The position numbers and the translations under genes were made by a program. The notes below the pieces were generated by a model that ran no database searches, was not told the origin of the DNA, and saw only the letters and a list, made by a program, of their open reading frames with translations. A stretch of DNA of 64,000 nucleotides from Myrica gale (lineage: Eukaryota > Streptophyta > Magnoliopsida > Fagales > Myricaceae): contig OZ005611.1 in the NCBI GenBank assembly GCA_963930655.1, positions 24,849,001-24,913,000 on the forward strand. The letters run 5' to 3'. Shown here piece after piece: positions 1 through 12,500 of the stretch. The stretch's first letter is position 1; every line of letters starts with the position of its first letter.

Positions 1-1380
1 GAATAGAAATAAACGAAATCTCTTTTCTGACAGGGTATGTGATGCTCATTACTTATCTATAATTATGTGATTCTTTGATTTCTTCCATGTGCTGCAAATA
101 CGCAACAAGCTATAACAAGTGCTTAAATACAAAAATTCTGTGCCTGTCGATTCATAGATAACATGTTGCTGATTGATAGTTTTTGAGTTTATTACTAGGA
201 AAGTAGCTATCCTCAAGATTCTCAATTGCCATTGGTGGTAACAAATTCTAGACATTTTATCTTTTTTGTTTTGTTTTTGTTTTTGCTTTCGTATATGGAG
301 TTCACCTATATTTTGGACGTAGTATGTGGAATTACTGCTTTCTGAGCATATCAGCTTGGTTTTTCTTGTAGATTTTTGATTTATTTGATGTGAAGCGAAA
401 TGGGGTCATTGAGTTTGGAGAATTTGTTCGATCACTGGGTGTCTTTCATCCAAATGTACCTGTAGAAGACAAAATCGAATGTAGGTCTGATCTCTCATTT
501 AGATATTTAGATTCGAATTTTAATATTTCTGCTGTAAGTTCAGCTGGAATAGTACCTAGTCATTTATTTTTCTTTGTATAAATATTCTTCAAAGACTCTG
601 AAATGAGCACATTGTCATCTACTAAAATGGTGGAATCTTTTTGCAGTTGCTTTTAGATTATATGACCTGAGACAGACAGGGTATATTGAGCGAGAGGAGG
701 TGAGTAGTCCTTTCCTTTCATCGAATTGGAGAAGAATTTCATTAATCTGTAAGAAGAAATTCCTTCTTAAAAGGACTTGTATTGCAAACCTTGGTATTTA
801 GCTTTGGTCACTTTTTCAGTGGTTCTTACTTACAATATTCTACTTCTCTGACAGTTGAAGGAAATGGTGTTAGCGTTTTTGCATGAATCAGATTTGTTAC
901 TTTCAGATGATGTTATTGAAATAATAGTGGATAAGGTGCAGATTACTACCTTTTTGCATCCCACTCGATCATTCTCATTCAGGTAAATACTCTAAAGTAC
1001 TTGTATATTTCCATAGACATTCAGAGATGCAGATGGAAAAGGTGATGGAAGAATCGATCCAGAAGAGTGGAAGGCATTTGTCTTGAAGAATCTGTCTCTG
1101 ATAAAGAACATGACTCTGCCATATTTAAAGTAAGTTCTGAACTACGTTTTTCAATATCTAGAGATCATCCCAGTTTTAGCATTATGACTGCCAAAATTAA
1201 CTTGCTCACGTCAGCCGCTTGGCATTGATTTTCTACCTTTATACGACTAGTTATATTTGCAATGATTTCATTAGTTTAACTCCTTGGCATGCCAATTTTT
1301 TCCCATTTTCCAGGGATATAATAACCCTAGCCTTTCCTAGCTTTGTGGTAAGTTCAGAGGTTGAAGATTCAGAAATATGA
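1..1380 (+). CDS. CBL: Calcineurin B-like (CBL) calcium sensor, 3' part of gene
   Basis: CBL proteins bind calcium through EF-hands and then bind and activate CIPK kinases at membranes, mainly for salt and ion transport. The gene enters from outside the window. Exons read in one frame: 1-34, 372-480, 647-699, 855-935, 1017-1129 and 1314-1380 (TGA). The first piece ends ..NLFSDR, followed by [18 protein letters not shown] (EF-hand 2), [15 protein letters not shown] (EF-hand 3) and [12 protein letters not shown] (EF-hand 4), then the conserved NMTLPYLK and a C-terminal FPSF, the site where CIPKs phosphorylate the serine. By wording ([35 protein letters not shown]) it is closest to the CBL4/CBL5/CBL8 group rather than CBL1/9. 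The N-terminus, with any myristoylation site, and EF-hand 1 lie upstream of the window. Family certain, subtype inferred. Confidence 0.93.
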
Positions 1381-3450
1381 TCCCTGGAATTCCATAAAGA
1401 AGGTATCAACAGCCTCATATCTGATGATGACGAAAAAAGAACTATCTTATGTATGATCGGATGTGGACTTTGGACAACATCGACTGTAGGACTCTACCCA
1501 CGCCTCAAGATTTTGGGCGAGTTCGCAACCCGACATAGCACAAGCAGCAACAAAGACTCGGGCTTCACTAGCTGCACTTTGCTACCTACAAGTACTTAAC
1601 ATGTTCTTCGAATGCCAGTTGATACTGGTAAATTGTAGGTAGGTTTAATGTGTAGATCGCATGGTTCCTAAGTTGGCTTTAAGAAATTTTGCAACAAGAC
1701 ACTGAGAGTCGAGGCAAAAATATCTGTACTGTTGTTTTGTTGGATCCTTGTTATTACCATGAGTATCATCGTTGGAGACATCCATTTATTTACAGCATTA
1801 CTTAAAATGCAGTAAAGGAATGAGTTGCACACTTTTTGTTATGCTTTAAATGGGAAGTTTTAATTGGAAAGGCAAGATTTGATCCGAAGAACGAATGTAT
1901 TTGGGAAGAAGACCCACTCTAAAGCCCTCATAAACAATGCCTGAGCTTGAGCCTCTTAATCTGTGGAAGTCTGGCTCGTGGGCAAGCTTTTGTTGGCTTT
2001 GTAAACCAATTCTAGATGAAGAATGCAGGACACATTCTTTGTATGGTTTTTGCTCGAGTTCTCGAGCTCGAGAACAGAAGGCCACAGCCAAAATGGAAAA
2101 GTTAGTTGCCCACCAATGGAGGTTCCTCTTAATAGGTGTCTGCAGAAAAGCCCTATATAGAGGAAAGTAGGTTCCTCTATATATATATATTCATTTTGTA
2201 TTTTAAGTATACATATCTGATATCTATATACATATACTTATATATTAAAAAGACACGGTGATACCAGGGATTTGGTCTGGTGGAAGAAGAAATAGGAAGA
2301 AATAGGAAGAGAAGGCATAGCATTACTGACCTTATGCTTATCTGCCCAATGGAGTCAATTTGCTGACCAAAAGACTTACACTTGGCAGCTCCTTATTGGT
2401 CCTTTAGAAATGTAATGGCGCTGTCCCGATCATCTAACAACCATGTCGAGGGAGGGACAAAAGCTGTGCAACAAAGTTAGCAACACGTGGCGTGAGGACA
2501 GTGACTCAGCACCCAGCTGGTTTTGGTCGGTTCTCTGAAACCGAAGAGTTCTGTTCCTTTGTCTTGTTTATCAATTAATTGCGATGCCTGAGATGTGGAA
2601 CTTTCTTGTTCCAGCAAAAGGGTACCTCCATCCTTTGCTAAAATTTCGCCGACAGAGCGTGAGATACACGCGACACCCATATCACACAGATTCACAAGTC
2701 TGTTTGCTGCTTGGTCCATCCTCGAATTTTGTTCCCAACGCCACTCTCTTACGGAAAACATCGGGAGATAACTGGAGGCTCTTTATTAATAAATTTGTTT
2801 AAAAAATAAATGGTTGGATTATGAGATCGTGTTGGACTTAATTAATAATTCGAGTTTTATTTTTCTTGTGGTTAATCTATAAAGAGCAAATTAGATTAAT
2901 ATACAAACCCTTATGAGTTGTATTAAAAATTATATTAATTTAATTAACAAATTTTTATAATGATAATTTCTTCTTTGTTGTTAATAATTGTAATTTAGAG
3001 AAGAAATTATTGGTGGTGGGAAGTACTATACTCTTAATTATTTGTTTAGTAATTTAGTCTTATAATTTTTTTAATAATTTTACTTATTATTATACAAGTA
3101 TTTTGTTTTCGGAACGTAACTTTAAACATGACGGTCGTGTTATCTATTTTTTAAACATATAAATATTTTCATTTATAAAAAAATTAGTCTACTAGTAAGG
3201 ACAATGTCTAATTTAAGCTATTTGATCTAGAAAATAAATATCTTAATTCTTAATTCATATTAATATTTTATTAATTAACTAATTTTTTCTGTGCAAAAAG
3301 ATATATATTGTATGAAAAAATTGATCTGGACAATTTCATCTAAAGTTATATCTTAAAAATTAATTTATTAAAAATAAATATTATAGAAACTGTAATTATA
3401 ATTCAGTCTTTTTATTATGACGTATGAAACCCGGCTGCGTAAATCAACAG
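1381..3450. other. CBL 3' region and AT-rich spacer
   Basis: The first few hundred bases after the CBL stop are probably its 3' UTR. From about 2800 to 3420 the sequence is very AT-rich and low in complexity. Short open frames here (for example 1937-2170 and 2477-2761) show no recognisable domain and overlap on both strands, so I do not call genes. Confidence 0.6.
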
Positions 3451-4413
3451 ACTGCTTATATAGGATAGTGATTAAAGTAAGAGTAAACATCTGACATGCA
3501 TGACGCGAGCAGCTTCAACATGTGCTGAAGGTAACATCCAAATTTGGAGCAAAATATTTGTACTTTTTTAGCGGATAAAGCGGAAAATAGTGCATCTAGG
3601 AGTTCCCTTGTTATTAAACGCATCTCAGGTTCTCTAGCTATTATCAGAGAGACCCGAAAAAGTCCAACAGAACCCAAAAGGCAGATCCCTCACTCGAAAC
3701 TCCGATTCCTCAATCAAAAGTTTTTTTTTTTAAAACTAAATCCGGTAAAACATACATCTTTCTCGCTTTCATGGACGATCTTTTTCAGCTCTTTCTGAGG
3801 TTTTGATTCCTATCAAAATCTTGTATTTAAGTCAAAGCTGGATTCAAAATGCCTAATTTAGTATTACTTTTACTAATCTCTCTATTTTTTTTGTGATTTT
3901 TGACGGAGTAAAGTTTCGGTTCGGTGCAGGTTCATTTTCCGTGATCGGTTTCGGTCGATGTTTTCCGAGAGCTTTGTTAGACAGCTGATTCGCGGAATTT
4001 CTTAGCAGGTTCGGATGCTTGAAATGTGTATCTAAATTATGAGTTGAGTTGGTCTCTGTGCGGTTGCTGAGAAAATATGGTAAATCTATTAAGCACGAGA
4101 ATTTGGTTTCTTTGTTTCTTGAACCTTATAATACCAGCCCATCGCCAAACTCAGTTTATTTTCTTGTTGTGTAATCACATCTGGTTAGCATCAGTTGTAT
4201 CGAGTGTCTGTCTTTGTTGGGTCCCAGTGAGAAGTCTGCTATCTCTTTCTTTTTTGCACTACGTTTTCTTAGCAATCAAATAGAAGCAACTCATTTATTT
4301 GATAGCTAATTGTGATCTTTTGTTGTTTTTTTTTTATCACATTTGATTGATTAATTTATAACATTCTCTAGGTTATCTTTTCTGTTTCAGATTGATCTTG
4401 TTCGTGCTTTGTA
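3451..4413 (+). promoter_or_regulatory. Probable promoter and 5' leader (with leader intron) of the DPP gene
   Basis: A TATA-like TATATA stands at 3457-3462, about 950 bp before the start codon. A pyrimidine-rich tract ending in TTTCTGTTTCAG at 4379-4390 is a strong acceptor only 23 bases before the ATG at 4414, which suggests an intron in the 5' UTR. The donor is not certain; several AG/GT sites exist between 3900 and 4010. The transcription start is inferred only. Confidence 0.4.
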
Positions 4414-7400
4414 ATGCAATCAGCTGAAGAGGACAAGAAGAATCTGAAGCGTTCGAGATCGTCTTGTTGCGATATGCCTCTGACTGACGCTACCGTGACA
4501 CCAACTCTTGATAACTGTACTCTCTTCCCTGTTGAGGAGATTGTGCAATACCCATTGCCTGGTTATGTTGTCCCTACTTCTATCACTTTCAGCCCGGATG
4601 ATAGTATAGTAACTTATTTGTTTAGTCCTGATCACACTTTGAATAGAAAGGTTTTTGCTTTCGACCTCAAGACTGGCAAACAAGAATTGTTTTTCAGTCC
4701 CCCGGATGGTGGACTAGATGAGAGCAATATATCACCAGAAGAGAAGTTGAGGAGGGAAAGATTAAGGGAACGTGGACTGGGAGTAACACGGTATGAATGG
4801 GTGAAGACGGGCTTACAAATGAAAGCAATCATGGTGCCTTTGCCAACTGGGGTTTGTTCCATTATCCCTTAACTAGTAGTATTTGTATTACACCACAATG
4901 GAATTATGTCATAATTGCCTCTTCCCCTTTTTGAATCATTGCACCCTCTTGCAGTAATTTTTTTTTTGCTTGGTTACGCTGGGTATTGGGGGGGGGGGGG
5001 GATGGAAGGCACCAGCACATTATGTCTGCCAAACACTGTTTACTATACCTCATTTACCATAACCTCTTTTGACATCACTGCTATGACAACATTAGCTCTT
5101 GGAATTATCCCCAACAACAGCACATGGTAGTGTTCTTGATGATACCGTACCTGATTTTGACGCCACAACTAAAGCCATCTGACCTAGAATTGAATCTTCA
5201 TCATCTTACCGAATCTTCTGCTGTTATCCCCTGTCTCTGCATCATCACTACAATTTGTTTTAGTAGTTCCTCTAGTGCAACAATATTCACCTTATGAGCT
5301 CCAGCGTTGTTCTCACAGCACACAACTTAGCACACTGATTGGTTCTCCATTAGGGTTTCTTACAAATTCATGGATGGAGAATCGATTTGTTTTATGCACA
5401 TATTAACCTGGAGTTGCTGGTATGTACGTATATGACTGGTAGTTGGAAGGCACCTGATATTCTATTCACCCCGCATTCCTTTGTTCGTAAAGGTCTTAAC
5501 ATGGTATGTCTGTTATTAATCTTCCATAACCATTGAGTATTTGTCCATCAATGCTTCTCAACCTTTAGAGCTCACTTCTTTTATTACTATCTTGGTTTTT
5601 TTTTTTCCTATCTATGTATTGGGGCTAACCTACTGAGGTTCTAGTTCAACGCTTACTAGCTCTATGAAAGTTGAAATAATGAGCTTCAGCTGATTATTGG
5701 TCTTCTCCCCTTGAGCAGATCTATTTCCAGGAATTTTCTTGTTCAAAACCAGAGCTTAAGCTCCCAAGTGTACCGTGTTCACCAATTATTGATCCACATA
5801 TATCCCCAGACGGCACAATGGTGGCTTATGTGAGGAACTGGGAGTTGCATGTTCTCAATCTCTTGCACAATGAATCGAGACAGTTGACTTACGGTGCCAA
5901 TGGAAATTCTTTGGTATGTGAAACTTCAGCATTAGATCTTTAGGAGATTGTTCACGCTTCACACTGGATTCTATCCTCATTTTTAACTTTCTTTGTTAAC
6001 TTAATAGATGAAGCTCTATACTCCAAGTTCTTGATTTGGTATGCTAGTGATCTGTTTGTCCTAGTCCAACTATTGATTTGTGATTTTTTTTTGCTGGTGA
6101 CCAGTTAAAGGTTAGATGGTTAAATATGGGAGTCGATTACAGCCTGACCTAATTTAAGACAGGGAGCATTAGGTCCCAACAGCTATGTGTCAGACTCAGA
6201 CCGATGTATCTAGTTTCATCTTTAGCTGTTAGGCTTGGTCCTCTTTCAAATCATTCCAAAGTATGACTTTCCTCTTCACCTTGCCCCTTTTTTTCTTTAT
6301 CTGGATTGATAGCAGTATATATGTTCACTATTGGTTTCTTCTCATCCACTGTCCAGGACAACACGGTTGGACTTGGCAGCGAATGAAGCTGCCCTACCTC
6401 ATCCACTGAAACTGCCCTAGGCAGTTCCTTCTTTTCTTGGGGTAGATAGCTATAGAATATTTTCTTGTAGCTTAAAGCATAGTTGGACAAATTTACCCTC
6501 ATTTTTCATCTTATCTGTTATGGTTTGGCTGTGAAAACAAGGTCAGTTTCATAGGTTTCAAAGCTACAAGGCACCAAATTGCCACAACAGTATATGGGCT
6601 TTTGATTCTTAGGTTGATTTTTGGTTGGATTACACATATGATTTCATAAATCTACTTTTCCCTTTGATTTGTGGTGGATGGAAAAGTTGCATTTATTCTT
6701 GTTGTTTTATCCATCTATTCTTCTTAATTATGTCACCATGTCTTGTGAATTGCAGACTCATGGCCTTGCTGAATATATAGCTCAGGTGAGAATTTCATGT
6801 GATCTTCATGGTCACGTTGTTCATCTGAAGTTAGGCAACTGTTTGGTTTCCTGCTTTTGAGAGTTCAAGTGTTCAAAAGTATTTTGCTGTCAGAAAAAAA
6901 TGATTTAAAAAACTACCAAACTCTGTGTTAGATTTTGTTTGTATTGTTAGATTTCTTCTTCTTTCCATTTAAAGGTTGTTGTGGTTGTTGTTAACTGCAG
7001 GAGGAGATGGATCGGAAGAATGGGTACTGGTGGTCATTAGACAGCAAATTCATTGCGTTCACAGAAGTCGATTCTTCGGAAATACCTCTTTTCAGAATTA
7101 CACACCAAGGTAAAAGTTCAGTTGGTTCAGAGGCACAAGAAGACCATGCTTATCCTTTTGCCGGAGCTTCAAATGTCAAAGTTCGCCTCGGGGTAGTGTC
7201 TGCTGAAGGCGGTCCTATTGCTTGGATGGATCTTCTTTGTGGTGGAACTGATCTGGCAAACAGTCAGGACGAATATTTGGCTCGAGTCCATTGGATGCAT
7301 GGAAATATTCTCATAGCTCAGGTTTTGAACCGGTCTCACTCAAAACTAAAGATCCTTAAGTTTGATGTTAAAACAGGCCAAAGGGAACTCGTATTGGTTG

Positions 7401-9418
7401 AAGAACAAGGTACTTGGGTTAATTTACATGACTGCTTCACACTTCTGGACAAAGGAGTCTCCCGATTTTCTGGGGGGTTTATATGGGCAAGTGAAAAAAC
7501 TGGATTCAGACATTTATATCTGCATGATGCGAATGGGACTTGCTTAGGACCTATTACCCAGGGTGATTGGATGGTTGAGCAAATTGCTGGTGTAAACGAG
7601 GCTGCAGGACTTGTATATTTTACTGGAACTTTAGATGGGCCTTTGGAATGTAACCTTTACTGTGCAAAACTATTCATAGATGGAAAGAAACCCCTGGAGG
7701 CCCCAGTAAGATTGACTCAGAGCAAAGGGAAACATGTGGTTGTTCTTGATCATCATATGCGGACTTTTGTCGATATCCATGATTCTCTTGATTCACCCCC
7801 TAGGGTTTTGATTTGCTCTTTGGAAGATGGAAGCTTAATCATGTCTCTGTATGAACAGCCATTTACAATTCCGAGATTCAAAAAGCTTCAACTTGAGCCT
7901 CCAGAGATTGTTAAAATACAGGCGAACGATGGGACTCCATTGTATGGAGCTTTCTATAAACCTGATGAGACAAGATTTGGACCACCGCCTTACAAAACCT
8001 TGATCAGCGTGTATGGTGGCCCATGTGTACAGCTTGTTTCTGATTCTTGGATAAATACCGTTGACATGAGAGCACAGTATCTACGAAGCCAAGGCATCCT
8101 AGTATGGAAGGTCAGTAGTTTCCATAAATTTATAGAACTTTGAAAACTAGGGAAAAAGATATGATAGATAGGAAGGTAATAAATTAGATGGAAAAAAGAA
8201 GAAGATGTGTCTGTCTCTGCTCAGTTGACAAGAAACCCCAACAACTAAGAGATCCTCTTGAGGAGCAAGGACACTTCTATTAATAAAAAGTAATTCGACG
8301 TTTTAAATTGGACCTTTAAGTGGTTGCCAGACAGAGATGGCGAAAAGATTATCCCTAAAATTGAACCTAGGAGGAATGCATCTAGTTGTGGTCTTTAATT
8401 ATGCCTTCCATTATCCAGTTGAAGTTCTCTTGCTGAAAGTTTTTACCAGTTGTGCTATCAATATGCTGCTGGCATGGAGAAAGCCTAGGTTCGATGAATA
8501 CTTATGGAAAAGTGATATCTCTAAATGGATGTGAATTGTATCTTTGGTTCTGGTACATGCCTAGGTGATAAATTCTTCTACTTCCCATATCTTGAGATTT
8601 TGAGACCTGTCTTCCCGTTCAACATGGGTGTCTTGCTTAGATGATTCCAATCCCAGCTATTTTCTGATCAATCTGGAATGGATCCTCCACATGTTTTGAA
8701 GTGTCAAACACGAGTCTGGAATGGATACTTTTAACATATTTTGGAGCTTCATACTTAATTATAAAAGCTATCTCCCACCTGCTTGTCTAATAGATCTAAT
8801 CTAATTTTCAAACGCTGAAAGTATCACTACTAATTTTGATGTTTTATTTTTTAACTGTTTTTACAGCTAGATAATAGAGGATCTGCTCGACGTGGACTTA
8901 AGTTTGAAGGCTCTCTAAAATACAAGAGTGGTCAGATTGATGCTGATGATCAGCTAACTGGAGCTGAATGGCTTATCAAACAAGGGTTGGCTAAAGTTGG
9001 CCATATAGGGTTGTATGGATGGAGCTATGGTGGATATCTCTCAGCAATGACCTTGGCCAGGTTTCCCGACACCTTCCAGTGTGCTGTATCTGGTGCTCCT
9101 GTGACAGCCTGGGATGGGTACGACACATTTTACACTGAGAAGTACATGGGATTGCCTTCTGAGAATCTGACAGGTTATGAGAACGGCTCTGTGATGCACC
9201 ATGTGCACAAGATGAAAGGGAGGTTGTTACTTGTGCATGGCATGATTGATGAAAATGTTCACTTTCGGCACACAGCAAGGCTTATCAATGCACTTGTTAT
9301 GGCTGGAAAGCCTTATGAACTACTAATTTTCCCAGATGAACGGCACATGCCCCGTGGGCGTAGGGATCGAATCTATATGGAAGAGAGAATTTGGGACTTC
9401 ATAGAGAGAAATTTGTGA
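4414..9418 (+). CDS. Plant dipeptidyl-peptidase 8/9-like serine peptidase (family S9B)
   Basis: It should cut dipeptides with proline or alanine in second place from peptide N-termini; no signal peptide is seen, so a cytosolic site is likely. Exons: 4414-4851, 5719-5913, 6756-6785, 7001-8110 and 8867-9418; all frames join, giving 774 residues. The N-terminal two thirds is a beta-propeller region. The motif [11 protein letters not shown] (Glu222-Glu223) matches the Glu-Glu pair that holds the substrate N-terminus in DPP4/8/9. The C-terminal alpha/beta-hydrolase domain has GWSYGGY (Ser644), [10 protein letters not shown] (Asp719) and DERHMPRG (His751). Exon 3 has only 30 bases ([10 protein letters not shown]) and lies just before the Glu-Glu exon. 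The start ATG follows a strong leader acceptor. The intron downstream of exon 1 holds a run of 12-13 G near 4990. It is most like the single-copy plant prolyl oligopeptidase family member; family assignment is firm. Confidence 0.93.
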
Positions 9419-10210
9419 AGTTATAAGTTCTTGTTTATATCTTTGTCATTGAAATCGAGAAAAGAGGACAGAAGGGTGAGTTCTTTTGTTAAATTTTTTT
9501 TCCTGTTCTTGCCGAGTGAGATCTGTGTTTTCGGTTCTTTCTATTGCCTCTGTAAAGCATGGAAGACCTCTTTGGCACATTTCAGTCCTTTGGAATAAGC
9601 CGTAGAGTGAAATTCAGGCATAAAAAGCCCATTTATGGAAGTAGGCTCTAGGCTAGGAGTCATTGTTCTCCATAAATGATCCTTTATGTAGAAAAACAAA
9701 ACTAGTCTGTTCTGGAACATTTGGCGAATTCAAGTAAATGTCTCTGTTTTTCTCTTCTCAGTGATAGATATCCGACATGGTTGGCAATCTGTCTCCCTGT
9801 TTGAAATTCTCCGACACCCAAAAATTATGAAATTAGAAGTAAATACTTTTCGGAAATGGGTATAGATTTAAAAAGTTACATGAATAATTGAGAGTTTACC
9901 CATCTAGTGTAGTCGCGAAATTTAGACAAAAAAAGATAGATTTTGAGGAGAAAATGTACGCAAGAGGTCCCCCGCAGTTTCATCTCCGGACTCATTGTTC
10001 TTATTCTCAATTGAGGCTGTTCCAAGATTGTCAAACCCCCTCTTTAGGAGCTTCTTAAGTTAGTTTAAGGATTGAGATTGGGCAAGATGTTACTCAACTG
10101 GGTGGGATCCCCAAGGATCTTCAAGACAAAATTTACTTGACCAGCTAGCTCCCTCAATCCTTAGATTTCTGATTCATCATGAACTGGAAAAGTCCAACTT
10201 TCTCAGGAAC
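9419..10210. other. 3' region of DPP gene and spacer
   Basis: The 3' UTR of the peptidase gene is followed by ordinary spacer. I see no gene, RNA gene or repeat end before the retroposon target site at 10211. Confidence 0.6.
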
Positions 10211-11289
10211 AAAAGTCAATTACTTATGAGCAACTGTTGTCTGTCGATTATTTCTCTGCAACTCATCACGAACCCTAGCTGAAACTGACCTTCCCGTTGC
10301 TGCTCTTGGTAGGGGAGGAGCTCGGCTCCGCGCTCCTCCCCTCCCTTTCCTCTCCTCCCCTCCGGCCCCGTTCCTGGTGGCCGGAGGCCCCCTGTTTCCT
10401 CCGTTTTTCTCTTTTTTTGGTATTTTTTCTTGGTCTTTTTGGTTGCTAGATCCCGGCTTCTCCGGTGTTCCTTGGCATGCACGGCCCCCATGAATGGTTT
10501 CCTCTCCTACCGGCGTTCGGTTCTGGCCAAGAGCGGCGGCCTGCGGTCGGCGCGTGAGTTCTCACGCGCGCCCACGCGCACGCGTGAATCTCACGCGCTC
10601 GACCTCTTCCGGCTCCCCTCTTGCGGTTTTGCTATTTTCTTGGAGATCTGGCCCCACCCTGCCGTGCTTGGCCGCTTCTGGTGGTCCCCGTCCAGCCTCC
10701 CTTTACCGGCGCCCAGCCGTCACGCGCGGCCTTGCGCGCGTGTGCCGCCTGGGAGCTCGGCGGTTTTGGTTCCTGCCTCCCCTAGTGGGTCTGTGAGGCT
10801 CTCTCTTCCTCCCCTGCATGCAGCTAATCGTTACCTGAAGCTCGCCACAAAGGAGTCGGATCGTTGCTCGGTTTGCCCCTCCTCCAGTGGATGCCGCCAG
10901 CACCTTGAGTGCTGGTTTTGTTGTGTTTGTGTTCTGGTCCTTGTGACCAGGTTGGCCGGTTTTGTTCCGGTTATGTTGTGTTTGTGTTTTGTTGTCCTTG
11001 TGTTTGTGTTTTGTTCCGGGTGTTCGGTTGTGTCTGATGTTGGTGGTCCCGGCTGCGTCCGGTTATGTTGCTCGGTTGTGTTTGATGTTGGTGATCCCGG
11101 CTGCGTCCGGTTATGTTACAGCCCTTGTGGCTGTTGGTGGTCCCGGCTGCGTCCGGTTATTGTAGGGCCTTTTGGTCCGTTGAGGTTTTCTGCTGGCCTT
11201 TTGGTCGGTTTTTGGTTCTGTTTTGGCTGTATGCTTCTCGGATTTTAATATATTATCTTTGCTTAGAAAAAAAAAAAAGTCAATTACTT
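10211..11289 (+). mobile_element. LINE-derived non-autonomous retroposon with 15-bp target duplication
   Basis: The insert 10226-11274 is flanked by the same 15 bases, AAAAGTCAATTACTT, at 10211-10225 and 11275-11289. Its 3' end is TTTAATATATTATCTTTGCTTAG followed by poly-A, like the tails of plant L1 elements. It is much richer in GC than its surroundings. The left half is GC-rich and UTR-like with CACGCGC runs. The right half is TG-rich and holds three imperfect copies of a unit containing GTTGGTGGTCCCGGCTGCGT (about 11038-11160). No endonuclease or reverse transcriptase is encoded; long open frames such as 10430-11248 are side effects of composition. It was probably mobilised by a LINE in trans. 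A SINE or an internally deleted LINE are both possible. Confidence 0.82.
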
Positions 11290-12247
11290 GGTTTCTCTCC
11301 TTAGCCCTTGCCCACGAGATATGCCTGAGCCAGATGAAATTCTGCAGGCTTATCACAATCTCTGCAACATACATCTATTGTTCTAGCAATGTAACAAGCT
11401 AACAAGTTTAGGCACACCTTGGATTTCGAAATAGGCACAAATATTAGTGCTCTAAAACTTATTGCTACGTCTTATTAATTTTTTTGTGCAACACTGCACT
11501 CGGTTTCAGTTTCACAGTTCGAGAATTAATCAATTCTGATTGGTTAACCTCTACCACCACTGATCACAGGTCTGTGAAAGCGATAATAGTTGCGTGGCCT
11601 TGATGGCGTGGCAGGGAACGATTGGTCTGTCTACTATATTCCATATAAATAATTCCTTGGAGACCAAGTTGAAAAAATTTGAAGAGAAGCCGAGTTAAAA
11701 AAAAACCACTGGGAGTTACTTATGCAGCTCATGAAGGGACACGTCATTCCGCCATCTTTAACGTCCGTTTATAAATTCTATTGCTGTAATACCCTCTTCC
11801 AGAACTATCATCTAGCCCTCGTTTGAAACTACCATTAAAAATAAGTGCTTCTAGAGAGGCATAAAGAGGCAAATCGAGTAAACTATCGGGCGGATTCGAC
11901 AGAAGAGGACTAATCAGTATTTTATCTTAACTTTGTATTGTACTTATGGAGTATTTTATTGATTAGAAAATTTGCTTATCATTCACATTCGTACAAAAGA
12001 TACCCATTAACTTTGTTTCGCATGTATATATATTTTTTTAATTTCCCACTTGAATAAAATTTAATTCTTTTACTCCAAACTCTAAAGTGAAATGAAACCT
12101 AAATCCTATTTGAGGATACTGTCGGAGCATTTGCCTTACTTTAAGGGAAGAGACGTTAATAAGTTGCATAGGAGTCTCCTTTTATATATTCAAATACCAA
12201 TATCAATCGTATATGTTTGTTGTCCCTTCCACCCTTATTAAAAAAAA
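11290..12247. other. Spacer, nothing recognised
   Basis: AT-rich intergenic sequence. No coding frame, repeat end or RNA gene that I can support. Confidence 0.5.
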
Positions 12248-12500
12248 GGTTAAATGCATGTCATGCCCCTGTGGTATGCGGTAATAGCAAATATGTACAT
12301 GAGGTAAACAAAGTCATTTTCATACCCCTGAGGTAAACCTTCAGGAGCAAATATGCCCTTCCGTTATGTTTACCTAGGGGTATAAAATGACATATTTGCT
12401 CCTGAATGTTTACCTCAGGGGTATGAAAAGGACTTTGTTTACCTTATGGACATATTTGCTATTACCGCATACCACAGGGGCATGACATGCATTTAACCCT
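12248..12500. mobile_element. Foldback MITE, family GGGTTAAATGCATGTCATGC (copy 1)
   Basis: The element is one long imperfect palindrome: the left arm beginning GGTTAAATGCATGTCATGCC is repeated inverted at the right end, and the arms meet near 12370. It lies between two runs of A, so the target duplication cannot be measured. It codes for nothing. A second copy with the same arms starts at 63791. The long inverted arms suggest a Mutator-like foldback element, but superfamily is not settled. Confidence 0.8.

Noticed and set aside
10430..11248. 272-codon open frame on the plus strand
   Set aside because: It lies wholly in the GC/TG-rich poly-A retroposon, overlaps other open frames, and shows cysteine/valine-rich repeats driven by the tandem units. 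No domain.
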